NCBI GenBank assembly: GCA_029975965.1
Contig: JARKOV010000114.1
Location: forward strand, 62,001-126,000
Length of the DNA stretch: 64,000 nt
Source of the DNA: Anaerolinea sp.
Lineage (GTDB): Bacteria > Chloroflexota > Anaerolineae > Anaerolineales > Anaerolineaceae
Reading direction: 5' to 3'
The notes below the pieces were generated by a model. It searched no databases. It was not told the origin of the DNA and worked only from the letters and a program-made list of their open reading frames with translations. Made by a program: the position numbers and the translations under genes. Below are positions 26,034 through 34,745 of this stretch, piece after piece. The stretch's first letter is position 1. Each line of letters opens with the position of its first letter.

Positions 26034-28094
26034 TTGAACAAGTCGTCCAGGTGGTTGTGGTCCATCCTTGCTTTGGTGGTCGCGGGTTGTGTTTGCCTCT
26101 CGATGATCTGCATTGCCGGGGGCGTGCTGGTATTGACTCGTCCGGCGAGCGAATCGAGCAGTATGCTACCGGAAATTAACCCCGACGTACTGGTTCCTAC
26201 CGTTTCCGCCCTGGAACCGACCCCCACGCGCGCTGCTGCTGCGACCCGCGAGCCGACGCGCACCCCCTACGTTGAGCTTCCCTCCAGTGGCGATCTGGCA
26301 GCGGATAATTTGCGCGTGCTGCGCGAGGAGATCGTGCCGGTGAACGATCCCATCTCGCTGGCGGAGCGTTTGAAAGGCAAGAGCGGAATTGCCGCCACGC
26401 TTCCCGCGCCCCCAACGCCTTTGAAGGTCGGCGACCAGCAGCTTTTTTGGGTCACCAACGGCGATACCGATGAAAAACGGCAGGTGACCGCCACGCTGCG
26501 CTACCTGAATGCCCACCTGTATTTCTGGATCGAAAATGGCGTGGCGTACGATGCGAGCGCCATGCGCCGCCTGGCGGACACGTTCAGCAACGAAATTTAC
26601 CCGACTAACCGCGAATTTTTCGGCAGCGAGTGGCTGCCCGGAATCGACAACGACCCGCGCCTGCACGTGCTGTACGTGACCGACGTGGGCTCCTCCATCG
26701 CGGGTTACTTCAGCTCGGCCGATGGGTTTCCACCCGAAGCGCTGGAGTATTCCAACGCCCGCGAGATGTTCGTGCTCAGCGCCGACAATGTTTCGCTGAG
26801 TGATTCGTACACCTACGGCACGATGGCGCACGAATTTCAACACATGATCCATTTCTATACCGACCGCAACGAAGACACCTGGCTCAGCGAGGGTTTTTCG
26901 GTGCTGGCCGAGCTGCTCAACGGCTACGACGTGGGTGGATTCGATTACCTTTTCATGATGAACCCCGACCTGGCACTCACCTACTGGCCTGGTCCGGGGC
27001 AGTCCGGACCCAATTACGGGGCGGCTTTCCTGTTCGTCACCTATTTTCTCAACCGCTACGGCGAAGAAGCCACCCAGGCGCTGGTTGCTCATCCGGAAAA
27101 CGGCATGGAGAGCGTGGATGCCGTGCTGCGCCAGCTCGGGGAGATCGACCCTGCGACCGGCTTGCCGTTGAGCGCGGATGATTTCTTTGCCGATTGGGCC
27201 GTGGCGAACTACCTGGACGACCCCGCATACGGCGGCGGGCGGTACGATTATGCCAATTACCCGTATGCGCCCAAGGCCGGGCCGACCGAGGAGCTGCTCT
27301 CTTGTCCCGTCGGCGACCAACTGCGATCGGTCAACCAGTACGGCACGGATTACATCCGCATCGCCTGCCGGGGCGCGCACACCCTCACCTTCCAGGGAGC
27401 GAGCCAGGTGCCGCTGCTGCCGGTGGATGCGTATTCCGGCGACTTCGCCTTCTGGTCGAACCGGGGGGACGAGTCTGATATGCATATGACGCGCGAGTTC
27501 GACCTGCGCGGGGTGAGCGCCCCGGTCGAGCTGACTTACCGCGCCTGGTACGACCTGGAAAACGGGTACGACTACGCTTACCTGATGGCGAGTGAAGACG
27601 GAAAGTCCTGGCGGACCCTGCGCACTCCCTCCGGAACCGGTGAAAATCCGAATGGCAACAATTACGGCTGGGGTTACAACGGGCAAAGCGGAAACGAATG
27701 GCGCTTCGAGCGGGTGGACCTCTCGGCGTATGCCGGGAAGCTGATCCAGTTGCGCTTTGAATACATCACCGACACAGCCGTCCACAAGCAGGGTTTCCTG
27801 GTCGACGATATCAGGCTGGATGCGTTGAATTACTTCGCCGATTTCGAGTCGGACGATGGCGGCTGGCAGGGCGAAGGTTTCGTGCGCATCTCGAACCGGC
27901 TGCCACAGACCTTCCGCGTATCGCTGATCTCGCTGGGCGAGGAAACCAGCGTGCAAAGGCTCGAGCTGGATTCCGATCAGCGCGGCAGCCTGGAATTCAA
28001 CATCGGGGATGGGGTGCGCGAGGTGATTGTGGTGGTGAGCGGCACGACGCGCTTCACCTTCCAGGAAGCGCAGTACCAGTTTGCCATCCAGTGA
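26034..28094 (+). CDS. secreted zinc metalloprotease with immune-inhibitor-A-like C-terminal domains
   Basis: About 686 residues. The start is TTG 26034, 6 bp after AGGAG; the open frame extends upstream into another gene and is not used there. A signal with a lipobox-like VAGC (Cys about 19) suggests a lipoprotein. The catalytic zinc motif is MAHEFQHMIHF (HExxH, near residue 265), followed by TWLSEGFSVLAE, whose Glu is a candidate third ligand. From about residue 460 there are beta-sandwich domains like those behind M6 peptidases (FDLRGVSAPVELTYRAWYDLE, FLVDDIRLD). It probably degrades proteins at or outside the cell surface. A perfect terminator hairpin follows 10 bp after the stop. Confidence 0.85.
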   Translation: MNKSSRWLWSILALVVAGCVCLSMICIAGGVLVLTRPASESSSMLPEINPDVLVPTVSALEPTPTRAAAATREPTRTPYVELPSSGDLAADNLRVLREEIVPVNDPISLAERLKGKSGIAATLPAPPTPLKVGDQQLFWVTNGDTDEKRQVTATLRYLNAHLYFWIENGVAYDASAMRRLADTFSNEIYPTNREFFGSEWLPGIDNDPRLHVLYVTDVGSSIAGYFSSADGFPPEALEYSNAREMFVLSADNVSLSDSYTYGTMAHEFQHMIHFYTDRNEDTWLSEGFSVLAELLNGYDVGGFDYLFMMNPDLALTYWPGPGQSGPNYGAAFLFVTYFLNRYGEEATQALVAHPENGMESVDAVLRQLGEIDPATGLPLSADDFFADWAVANYLDDPAYGGGRYDYANYPYAPKAGPTEELLSCPVGDQLRSVNQYGTDYIRIACRGAHTLTFQGASQVPLLPVDAYSGDFAFWSNRGDESDMHMTREFDLRGVSAPVELTYRAWYDLENGYDYAYLMASEDGKSWRTLRTPSGTGENPNGNNYGWGYNGQSGNEWRFERVDLSAYAGKLIQLRFEYITDTAVHKQGFLVDDIRLDALNYFADFESDDGGWQGEGFVRISNRLPQTFRVSLISLGEETSVQRLELDSDQRGSLEFNIGDGVREVIVVVSGTTRFTFQEAQYQFAIQ

Positions 28095-28104
28095 ATCTCG
28101 GCTT

Positions 28105-28152
28105 GCTCAAACAACAAATGCGGCGCCGATGCGCCGCATTTGTTGTTTGAGC
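28105..28152. terminator. bidirectional intrinsic terminator, 21-22 bp perfect stem
   Basis: GCTCAAACAACAAATGCGGCG (first 20 bases shown from 28105; the arm ends at 28125) pairs exactly with 28132-28152, and one further C-G pair closes a 4-nt CGAT loop. The GC-rich top and the A/T-rich lower stem give T-rich runs on both strands, as needed between the convergent protease and nuclease genes. Confidence 0.9.
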
Positions 28153-28161
28153 GTTCTCGTC

Positions 28162-31100
28162 TTACTTGTGAATTTGCAGGCTGCCGGAGACGGGCTCCAG
28201 CGCGCCGTTGTCGAAGAGCACTTGCGAGTCGCTCCAGATGCGCACCCGGATCGCGTCCGGGCTGCCGTCGCCGACCCACACCATGAAGTGAACACCGCCC
28301 TGCCCGTTGGCCGTTCCATGACCGCTGAAGATCGCCAGCGTGCCGGCCTGGTTGACCGTCAGCCAGTCGAGACTCGTGCTGCTGAAGTTCAGCGCGCCAG
28401 ATTGCAGCTTGAGACTGAATTTCCCACCCGGGAGGATGCCGTCTTTCTTGTATTTCACCTCCAGGGTGAAGTGGGTCTTCTCGCTCAAAGCCGGGTTGCC
28501 CGCGAAGGAGCCCGCCGGGGGTACCCACCAGCCGCCGCCGGTGACGAATCCCAGGTCCGACAGGTGGGGGAAGTTTTGCAGGTCGAGCCCGACGATGACC
28601 GGATCGTGGTCTGAGACGCGGTACTGGTCGGGGCTGTAGAGGCTGGCGAGCTGGCCGGGGCTCTTGAAGTCGTCGTTGTAGTCCAGCACGCTGGGTTCGT
28701 CAGCATTGATGTGGTACTCAGTGATGCCAGTGACCTGCCCGACCAGCGAGCTCGAGCCGAGGGCATGGTCGAGGTAGCCCCACTGCCCATCGAACACGTA
28801 AGAGTAAGCCGCATCCCCGCCAAAGGCGTAGAGCAGGTTGGTGAATCCAGCCGCTTCGAGCGCAGCGATCGGGTCTTCCTTGGCGTAGGAGTTCAGGTCG
28901 CCGAGGATCAGCACATCGCTCTCGCCGGTGTTGGTCGGGTCGCCAGCCAGCCAGGCCGCCAGCTCTTGCGCGGCAGCCAGGCGAGTCAGGTTGCAGTTGC
29001 CCTGCCCGTCGCCCAGGTCTGGATCCGGCCCGACCGGAGAGATGTTATCGGCGCAGGAGGAGCCCTTGGATTTCAAGTGGTTGACCACCACGGTGAAGCG
29101 CGCGCCGTTGGAATTCTGCTGGAAGGTTTGCGCCAGCGCCGGGCGGCTGCGCGGGGAGGTGCCGGGAGCCGTGGTGATATTGAAGATGCCGAACGCTCCG
29201 GTATTGAGCGCGGCTGTGGTTCCCACCGGGGTGACGCTGGCCGGTTTGTAGAGCAATCCGACCTTGATGGCGTCGATTCCCAGGGCATTGACCTGGCCGG
29301 TGGCCGCGTCCACGTCGATGAAGGCATAGGTGCCCGGCGCGCTGGCGGCGTTGAGCCGGTTGACCAGGTCCTGGATGGCGCTGTCGGGACCGTAGCCGTC
29401 GTTCTCGATCTCAACGATGCCGAGCACGTCCACGTTCATCGCCAGGATAGCCTGGACAGTCTTGGGCCACTGCCGGTCGAACTCGCCGGGGTCGTCTGCG
29501 CCGCGGCAATCGGTGAGGGCTCCGCCCACGCCGTTGTTACAGGCCCACGGTGGGCTGCTGGAAGAGCCGTCGAAGGTGTTGAAGTAATTGAGCAAGTTGA
29601 GCGCGCCGGCCTTGAGCGTTCCGCCGACGTCCTCGGGCTGGGTCGGGCGCGGATTTTCTGCGACGAAGTTGGGCACCCCGCCGCCCAGCGCGTTGATCGG
29701 GCGCACCCGGTAGGCGTTGCCGCTGGCGGCGTTGCCCGACCAGGTGTAGGTCATCACGCCGGTGACGCCGGTGACGGAATCGCCGCCGCGCAGTGTGTTG
29801 GCGGCCGAGAGCGGCATCCCGCCGCGCCCGAAGAGGATCGGGTCGGGGTTCTGGTTGTTGAGCGCGTCATCGAGGATGATGCGGTTGAGGTTGTTAGCCG
29901 CCTGCAGGGCCAGTGCGGGCGCGCCGGGGGTCACCAGGTGGGTGGGTTGCCAGAGGCGGTCGCCGGAGGAGAGCACGACCTGGCCGAAGCGGCCGAGCTG
30001 GAAGAACTCGGTCACGTAGAGCGTCTGCGGCAGGCGCACCAGCATGCCCTCGTATTGCTCGAGGAAGGCGGGGTCCGGCACCGGAAGGTAGACCTCGACC
30101 GGTTCGACGCTGCCTGTGCCGCAGCCCACGATCGAGCTGGCGCTGACCTGCGTCTGGCCCTGGAACTCGGCCGCCGTGCCGGTGACGCGCACCACGTCGC
30201 CGAGGGCAACGTTGTCATTGTTGCCGTTGAAAACGAAGATGCCGTCCGAGGTGGCAGCATCACCGTCGCCCTCCAGGTCCTGCAGGTAGAAGCCGCGCAG
30301 GGTGGGCGTGGGGCCTTCGTAATCGCCGACGACCACGCCCATGGTGGTGACGGTGCCTGTGATGGCGGCGTTTGGCCCGGAGCCCTGGATGGCAGAAATT
30401 TCGGTGTAGGGCAGCAGGCAGGCGTTGAGCGTGTTGAAGGTGGCAACGTAGTCGGCCAGCATGGCATCCGGCGGGTCGTCTGTGTCCACGTCCGTCACGT
30501 TGGCCGCCAGGACGGTGAGGGTGCATGATTCGTTGGCGAAGTCAACCTCGGGGTCGAGGGTGAAGCTCAGCGGGCCGCCGCTGACTGTGGCCGTGTGGGC
30601 GCCGGTATCGCTGCAGACCAGCGTGAACCACTCCCCGTTGAGGTTGACCGCCTCGCTGAAGGTCACGCTCAGGTTGACGGTCGCCGGGAAGTCGGCTGCG
30701 CCATCGGCTGGGATGCTCGAGGCGACGGTGGGAGCGAGATCAACCGTGGGGGGGCTGACGGTGTGGCTGCCCAGCCCGTCGAAGGTGTCGGTGGCGTATC
30801 CATCCCACTCGAGGGCCGGGTCGAAGACGTCGCTCCCGTTGGCGTCGCCGCTCACGATGGAGGCTTTGCGGCGCAGGGTGTTGTCGGCGGTGCTGGTCAG
30901 GCCGCTGCCCCATTCGGTGCCGGGGTCGAAGCCGACCTGGCCGATCACGTCGATGACCGTCGTGCCCTTGCGCAGCACCACGGCGTCGTCGCCGTTGAAC
31001 CAGCCTGCGCCGTTGGTTTGGTCGGCTTGGGTCAGGATGGCCGCGACAGCGCTGGAGTGCGCGATCACGTAGACATCGCCATCTGCGACGCTGCCGGTCA

Positions 31101-31374
31101 GGTTGATGGTCAGGCCGGCGGAGGCGCTGCCGTTGAAGTACATCTGCACGTTGTAGCCGCCGGCAGCTAGGTCGACCGCGGCGCCGGTGCCGTTGAAGAT
31201 CTCCAGCGCCTTGTTGTTGCTGGAGCCTTCGATGTATTCCGAGAAGAACAGCTCGGTGGGAGCAACCGCCTGCACGGGTTTCGCGCCGGATGGCAGCAAA
31301 ACCATCAGCAGGGCAAAAACGAGGGACAAAGAAATGAATCTGAATGGGGATTTGGTCGCGGAAAAACGGTACAT
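28162..31374 (-). CDS. secreted multidomain nuclease (ExeM/NucH family)
   Basis: A 1070-residue exported protein. A signal peptide ends at about VQA/V (residue 36). Residues 38-150 form a lamin-tail domain (LFFSEYIEGSSNNKALEIFNG). Residues 215-320 are an SbsA-type Ig-like domain (ASSIPADGAADFPATVNLSV). Then comes an OB-fold of the YhcR/ExeM type (ISAIQGSGPNA). From about 590 there is the endonuclease/exonuclease/phosphatase domain with GALNLLNYFNTF, DVLGIVEIENDG, VVNHLKSKGSSC, LGDLNSYAKEDP and SDHDPVIVGL, the catalytic Asn, Glu, His and Asp positions. A C-terminal beta-rich tail ends the protein. AAGGAG lies 7 bp before ATG 31374. It likely degrades external DNA for nutrients or biofilm turnover. 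Confidence 0.88.
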   Translation of the reverse strand: MYRFSATKSPFRFISLSLVFALLMVLLPSGAKPVQAVAPTELFFSEYIEGSSNNKALEIFNGTGAAVDLAAGGYNVQMYFNGSASAGLTINLTGSVADGDVYVIAHSSAVAAILTQADQTNGAGWFNGDDAVVLRKGTTVIDVIGQVGFDPGTEWGSGLTSTADNTLRRKASIVSGDANGSDVFDPALEWDGYATDTFDGLGSHTVSPPTVDLAPTVASSIPADGAADFPATVNLSVTFSEAVNLNGEWFTLVCSDTGAHTATVSGGPLSFTLDPEVDFANESCTLTVLAANVTDVDTDDPPDAMLADYVATFNTLNACLLPYTEISAIQGSGPNAAITGTVTTMGVVVGDYEGPTPTLRGFYLQDLEGDGDAATSDGIFVFNGNNDNVALGDVVRVTGTAAEFQGQTQVSASSIVGCGTGSVEPVEVYLPVPDPAFLEQYEGMLVRLPQTLYVTEFFQLGRFGQVVLSSGDRLWQPTHLVTPGAPALALQAANNLNRIILDDALNNQNPDPILFGRGGMPLSAANTLRGGDSVTGVTGVMTYTWSGNAASGNAYRVRPINALGGGVPNFVAENPRPTQPEDVGGTLKAGALNLLNYFNTFDGSSSSPPWACNNGVGGALTDCRGADDPGEFDRQWPKTVQAILAMNVDVLGIVEIENDGYGPDSAIQDLVNRLNAASAPGTYAFIDVDAATGQVNALGIDAIKVGLLYKPASVTPVGTTAALNTGAFGIFNITTAPGTSPRSRPALAQTFQQNSNGARFTVVVNHLKSKGSSCADNISPVGPDPDLGDGQGNCNLTRLAAAQELAAWLAGDPTNTGESDVLILGDLNSYAKEDPIAALEAAGFTNLLYAFGGDAAYSYVFDGQWGYLDHALGSSSLVGQVTGITEYHINADEPSVLDYNDDFKSPGQLASLYSPDQYRVSDHDPVIVGLDLQNFPHLSDLGFVTGGGWWVPPAGSFAGNPALSEKTHFTLEVKYKKDGILPGGKFSLKLQSGALNFSSTSLDWLTVNQAGTLAIFSGHGTANGQGGVHFMVWVGDGSPDAIRVRIWSDSQVLFDNGALEPVSGSLQIHK

Positions 31375-31705
31375 CCAATCACTCCTTCGAAACAGAACTG
31401 AACGTAAGTTTGAAGAACAGACTGCACGGGGAATCGTTTCCCGTTCCGCACCACCCGGGATGGATTTTATGAGTTATCCCCCAGGTGTATGATCTTGGCG
31501 GGGCGGTTTCGAAAAACCGACCGCCGCTCTTATAATTATAACTAAATTGCTCCAGATTTGAGCGGTGGATATGGCCCGTGCGGAGACGTTAACCATGCGC
31601 CTTTCGCGATTTGGCAAGTTCCGCAGGGTGGCGTATAATGAGCGAAAATCAGACGGATTTTATCCGATACTATTGGTAGAAAGAATGGGATGAAACGAGG
31701 TTACC
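31375..31705. other. divergent intergenic region between the nuclease and pirin genes
   Basis: No gene is visible in this 331-bp region. A TATAAT reads leftward at 31540-31535. It is followed on that strand by a GC-rich hairpin at 31525-31497 whose apex is GGTTT-TTCG-AAACC, a stable UUCG tetraloop, so the nuclease mRNA probably starts with this hairpin in a leader of about 150 nt. The right side carries the pirin promoter. Confidence 0.5.
31611..31639 (+). promoter_or_regulatory. sigma70-type promoter of the pirin gene
   Basis: TTGGCA (31611-31616) and TATAAT (31634-31639) are separated by 17 bp. Transcription would begin near 31646, giving a leader of about 60 nt before ATG 31706. Confidence 0.8.
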
Positions 31706-32566
31706 ATGAGCATTGTGCGTAAAGTTGCCGGGGTCATCGAGCCACAGATGGTCATCGAAGGGGCAGGGGTGCGGTTGCGCCGCTCGATCGCCCCGCGCGT
31801 GTCGAACGAGTTCGACCCCTTCCTGCTGTTCGATCACTTCGCCTTCAACGACCCGAAGGAGGGGCCCATCCAGGGGTTTCCGACCCACCCGCACCGCGGC
31901 ATCGAGACGGTGACCTATATGCTGGAGGGCAATGTCCGCCACCGCGACAGCCTGGGCAACATGGGCGTCATCGGCCCGGGCGACGTGCAGTGGATGACCT
32001 CCGGGCGGGGCATCTTGCACGAGGAAATGCCGCGCCGCGGTCCGACGGGTGTGATTTACGGCTTCCAGTTGTGGGTCAACCTGCCCGCCGCGCTCAAGAT
32101 GTCGCAGCCGCGCTATCAAGAGGTGAGCGCGGCGAGCATCCCGCTGGTGGAGGCGGGCGGCGCGCGCGTGCGCGTGGTGGCCGGCGAGGTGAACGGGGTG
32201 AAAGGCCCGGTGACCGAAATTGCCGCCGATCCGCTCTATATGGACGTGACGCTCGAGGCGGGCGCGGTCTTTGAGCACGCTGTGCCGCTTGGTCACACGG
32301 CGCTGGCCTACCTGTTCGAGGGCGAGGCGCTGTTTGGTGGAGAGTTCGTCCAGGCGGTGCGCATGCTCGTCTTTGAGGATGGCGACGCGCTGCGTGTGGA
32401 GGCGGGCAACACCCCGGCGCGCTTCATGCTCATTGCCGGCGCGCCGTTCAAGGAGCCGATCGCCCCTTACGGCCCGTTCGTGATGAACACCCGCGAGGAG
32501 ATCCAACAGGCGCTGGCCGACCTGCGCAACGGCACCTTCGTCGAAGGCCCCAGCCTTTTGCGCTAA
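31706..32566 (+). CDS. pirin family protein (cupin fold)
   Basis: A 286-residue bicupin. The N-terminal metal-site motif is FPTHPHRGIETVTYMLEG (about residues 50-70) and the second is TSGRGILHEEMP (about 95-107), giving the His/His/His/Glu ligands of pirins. Pirins bind iron and some are quercetin dioxygenases; others act as redox-sensitive regulators. The gene stands alone behind its own promoter and ends 17 bp before the ribosomal promoter. The family is certain; the physiological role is not. Confidence 0.92.
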   Translation: MSIVRKVAGVIEPQMVIEGAGVRLRRSIAPRVSNEFDPFLLFDHFAFNDPKEGPIQGFPTHPHRGIETVTYMLEGNVRHRDSLGNMGVIGPGDVQWMTSGRGILHEEMPRRGPTGVIYGFQLWVNLPAALKMSQPRYQEVSAASIPLVEAGGARVRVVAGEVNGVKGPVTEIAADPLYMDVTLEAGAVFEHAVPLGHTALAYLFEGEALFGGEFVQAVRMLVFEDGDALRVEAGNTPARFMLIAGAPFKEPIAPYGPFVMNTREEIQQALADLRNGTFVEGPSLLR

Positions 32567-32583
32567 CAGCCGGCGCAAACTCC

Positions 32584-32612
32584 TTGACAGACTCGTGGCT
32601 GCCCGGTATAAT
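32584..32612 (+). promoter_or_regulatory. consensus sigma70-type promoter of rplU-rpmA-rpmE
   Basis: TTGACA (32584-32589), a 17-bp spacer and TATAAT (32607-32612) match the consensus exactly. Predicted transcription start is near 32619. Confidence 0.93.
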
Positions 32613-32618
32613 ACCCTT

Positions 32619-32733
32619 CGCTTTGGCCCCGGCGCTGGTTCGGCTGGGGCGTCAACTTGTATCCCCAACTTCCCCTTGGCCCGGCGGAGATTGCCCGCGG
32701 GGACCCAGGCGAAGTGAAGCTTGAGGAGTGAAA
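32619..32733 (+). promoter_or_regulatory. about 115-nt leader of the L21 operon with a GC-rich hairpin
   Basis: The leader has a 5-bp GCCCC/GGGGC stem at 32626-32650 with further internal pairing, and GC-rich segments near 32683-32705. Other bacteria use L21 leader structures for feedback control by ribosomal protein. Whether this leader matches that class I cannot say without covariance search. The ribosome-binding site GAGGAG is at 32723-32728. Confidence 0.4.
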
Positions 32734-33051
32734 ATGAAATACGCAATTGTGGATAGCGGCGGCAAGCAGTACAAGGCCGTCGAAGGGGCCACCATCGAGG
32801 TGGACCTGCTCCAGGCCGAGCCCGGCCAGCAGGTCGACCTGGATACGGTCCTGCTGCTCGTCGATGGCGAGCAGGTCTCGGTGGGCACTCCGGTGGTGAA
32901 GGGCGCCAAAGTCTCCACGACAGTCGCCTCTCACATCAAAGGGCCGAAGATCGACGTCTTCCATTACCGGCCCAAGAAGCGCATCCGCAGAAAAACCGGG
33001 CACCGCCAGCAGTACACGCGATTAATCGTGAACACGATTGAAGTGGAGTAG
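32734..33051 (+). CDS. rplU: 50S ribosomal protein L21
   Basis: About 105 residues beginning [17 protein letters not shown], the L21 hallmark, and ending [19 protein letters not shown]. The start is ATG 32734, 5 bp after GAGGAG; the earlier GTG at 32728 overlaps that site. It is the first gene of an operon with L27 and L31, with gaps of 5 and 72 bp. Confidence 0.97.
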   Translation: MKYAIVDSGGKQYKAVEGATIEVDLLQAEPGQQVDLDTVLLLVDGEQVSVGTPVVKGAKVSTTVASHIKGPKIDVFHYRPKKRIRRKTGHRQQYTRLIVNTIEVE

Positions 33052-33056
33052 GGACG

Positions 33057-33332
<276 letters not shown>

Positions 33333-33404
33333 GATATTCGGTCATCAGATCCTGCCCCGGCGCTCGATTGCAGCGACCGGATTGCAGGTCGAAAGGATCC
33401 AATC

Positions 33405-33881
33405 ATGAAAAAGGGTATTCACCCCACCTTCTACACCGACGCCGTGGTGACTTGCGCTTGCGGCAACACCTGGACCACCGGTTCGACCAAGAAAACCATC
33501 CGCACCGAGGTTTGCTCGAATTGCCACCCCTTCTACACCGGTGAGCAGGCGCGCATCGTCGACTCGGAAGGGCAGGTTGACCGCTTCTATCGCAAGCTGC
33601 AGGCCCGCCAGACCTACACCGACCAGAAGAAAGCGCGCGAAGAAGCGCGCACCTCGCTGGACCGCCCGATCATCGAGCTCAACCTGGGCACGCGCGCATC
33701 CGACGCGCTGGCCAGGGCAGGGGTCACCACGGTGGGGCAGTTCATGGCGATGCTCGAGCAGGGCGACACCGCCGTCCTCAACATCGAGGGCTTTGGGCGC
33801 AAATCGCTGATCGATATGAAAAAGATCCTGCGCGGGTTGGGCTATCAACTCCCCGCCGCCGCCGACGAAATTTCGGTATAG
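33405..33881 (+). CDS. rpmE: ribosomal protein L31 fused to an RNA polymerase alpha-CTD-like domain
   Basis: Residues 1-70 are a zinc-type L31: [19 protein letters not shown], then [11 protein letters not shown], giving the CxC and CxxC ligands. Ordinary L31 would end about here. After a charged linker (residues 72-90) a second domain follows, [20 protein letters not shown]...[17 protein letters not shown]. Its pattern follows the E. coli alpha C-terminal domain (RPVDDLEL-TVRSANCL...NLGKKSLTEIKDVL), including the Arg equivalent to R265 and the G-x-K-S equivalents of G296, K298 and S299. Asn268 is replaced by Asp. The gene has a GAAAGGA site before ATG 33405 and ends the operon. The L31 call is certain; the alpha-CTD relationship is from visual alignment. 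Confidence 0.9.
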   Translation: MKKGIHPTFYTDAVVTCACGNTWTTGSTKKTIRTEVCSNCHPFYTGEQARIVDSEGQVDRFYRKLQARQTYTDQKKAREEARTSLDRPIIELNLGTRASDALARAGVTTVGQFMAMLEQGDTAVLNIEGFGRKSLIDMKKILRGLGYQLPAAADEISV

Positions 33882-33904
33882 GCAGGCAGGTTTCGCGTAC
33901 AATG

Positions 33905-33940
33905 GGTGTTGTGGCGCTTATGCGCCACAACACCTTTTTT
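33905..33940 (+). terminator. intrinsic terminator of the ribosomal operon
   Basis: A perfect 13-bp stem (33905-33917 with 33922-33934), a TTAT loop and six T residues (33935-33940). It lies 24 bp after the rpmE stop. Confidence 0.95.
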
Positions 33941-33952
33941 GATTTCGAGCCC

Positions 33953-34744
33953 ATGCGCCTCTTTCTACGCGTCCTCAAGCTGGCAATCCTGGAGCAAACC
34001 ACTTACCGGACGGCGCTCATCGCCGGGCTGGTGACCAACTTTTTCTTTGGCCTGTTCCGGGCAGCTTTGATCGTGGCGATCTACGCCGGCAAGAGCGAGG
34101 TGAACGGCTTGTCGCTCGAAGGGGCGATCACCTACGTGGCGGTGGGGCAGGCGATGATTGCCTTCCTTTACCTGTTTGGCAGTTTCGACCTGATGGGCAC
34201 GGTCTATTCGGGCAGCATCGGCTCCGACCTGATTCGCCCGATGCCGCTGTACTCGCTGTGGATGGCGCGCGATTTTGGGCGCTCGTTGGTCAACCTGGTG
34301 ATGCGCGGGGTGCTGCTGGTGCTGGCCTTTGGTCTGTTCTACCCCGTCGCGGCGCCGTCCAGCCCGGCGGCCTGGTTGTGGACGGCGCTCTCTCTGGCGC
34401 TGGGTTGGCTGGTCTCGTATGCCTGGCGCTACCTGGTCAACCTGGCCGCTTTTTGGACGCCGGACGCGCGCGGCATCGGGCGCGGCGCGTTCACTTTCTC
34501 GCAGTTGCTCTCCGGCTTTCTGATCCCGCTGCGCCTGTACCCGGACTGGTTTGCCGAAATCTGCAACTTGACCCCTTTCCCGGCGATGTTCAACACCGGC
34601 GTGGAGGTCTACCTGGGCGTGATCAGCGGACCGCAGGTCTGGCGCGCGCTGGGCTTGCAACTGGTCTGGTTCCTCGCGCTGACAGGCGCCTGCCTGCTGG
34701 TGCAGCGTGCCGGCGTGCGCCGGTTGGTGATCCAGGGAGGGTAG
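33953..34744 (+). CDS. ABC-2 exporter permease, DUF990-like, first subunit
   Basis: About 263 residues with six hydrophobic segments, starting RLFLRVLKLAILEQTTYRTAL and containing GSIGSDLIRPMPLYSLWMARDFGRSLVNL, a motif of the DUF990 (viologen-exporter-like) permease family. The ATG at 33902 would place the first codons inside the upstream terminator, so I use ATG 33953. The second permease begins 1 bp after its stop. The three-gene set 33953-36573 forms one exporter with a heterodimeric membrane part; substrates of this group are poorly known. Confidence 0.85.
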   Translation: MRLFLRVLKLAILEQTTYRTALIAGLVTNFFFGLFRAALIVAIYAGKSEVNGLSLEGAITYVAVGQAMIAFLYLFGSFDLMGTVYSGSIGSDLIRPMPLYSLWMARDFGRSLVNLVMRGVLLVLAFGLFYPVAAPSSPAAWLWTALSLALGWLVSYAWRYLVNLAAFWTPDARGIGRGAFTFSQLLSGFLIPLRLYPDWFAEICNLTPFPAMFNTGVEVYLGVISGPQVWRALGLQLVWFLALTGACLLVQRAGVRRLVIQGG

Positions 34745-34745
34745 G

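Noticed and set aside
24071..26263. 730-codon minus-strand frame
   Set aside because: Shadow of three plus-strand genes; repetitive Gln/Arg/Pro composition and no motif.
26166..27956. 596-codon minus-strand frame opposite the metalloprotease
   Set aside because: The plus strand has HExxH and a secretion signal; the frame shows no domain pattern.
28711..30528. 605-codon plus-strand frame opposite the nuclease
   Set aside because: The nuclease motifs are all on the minus strand; this frame is Val/Gly/Ala-rich shadow.
33902..33952. Upstream ATG for the first DUF990-type permease
   Set aside because: It lies within the intrinsic terminator at 33905-33940, so the real start is 33953.
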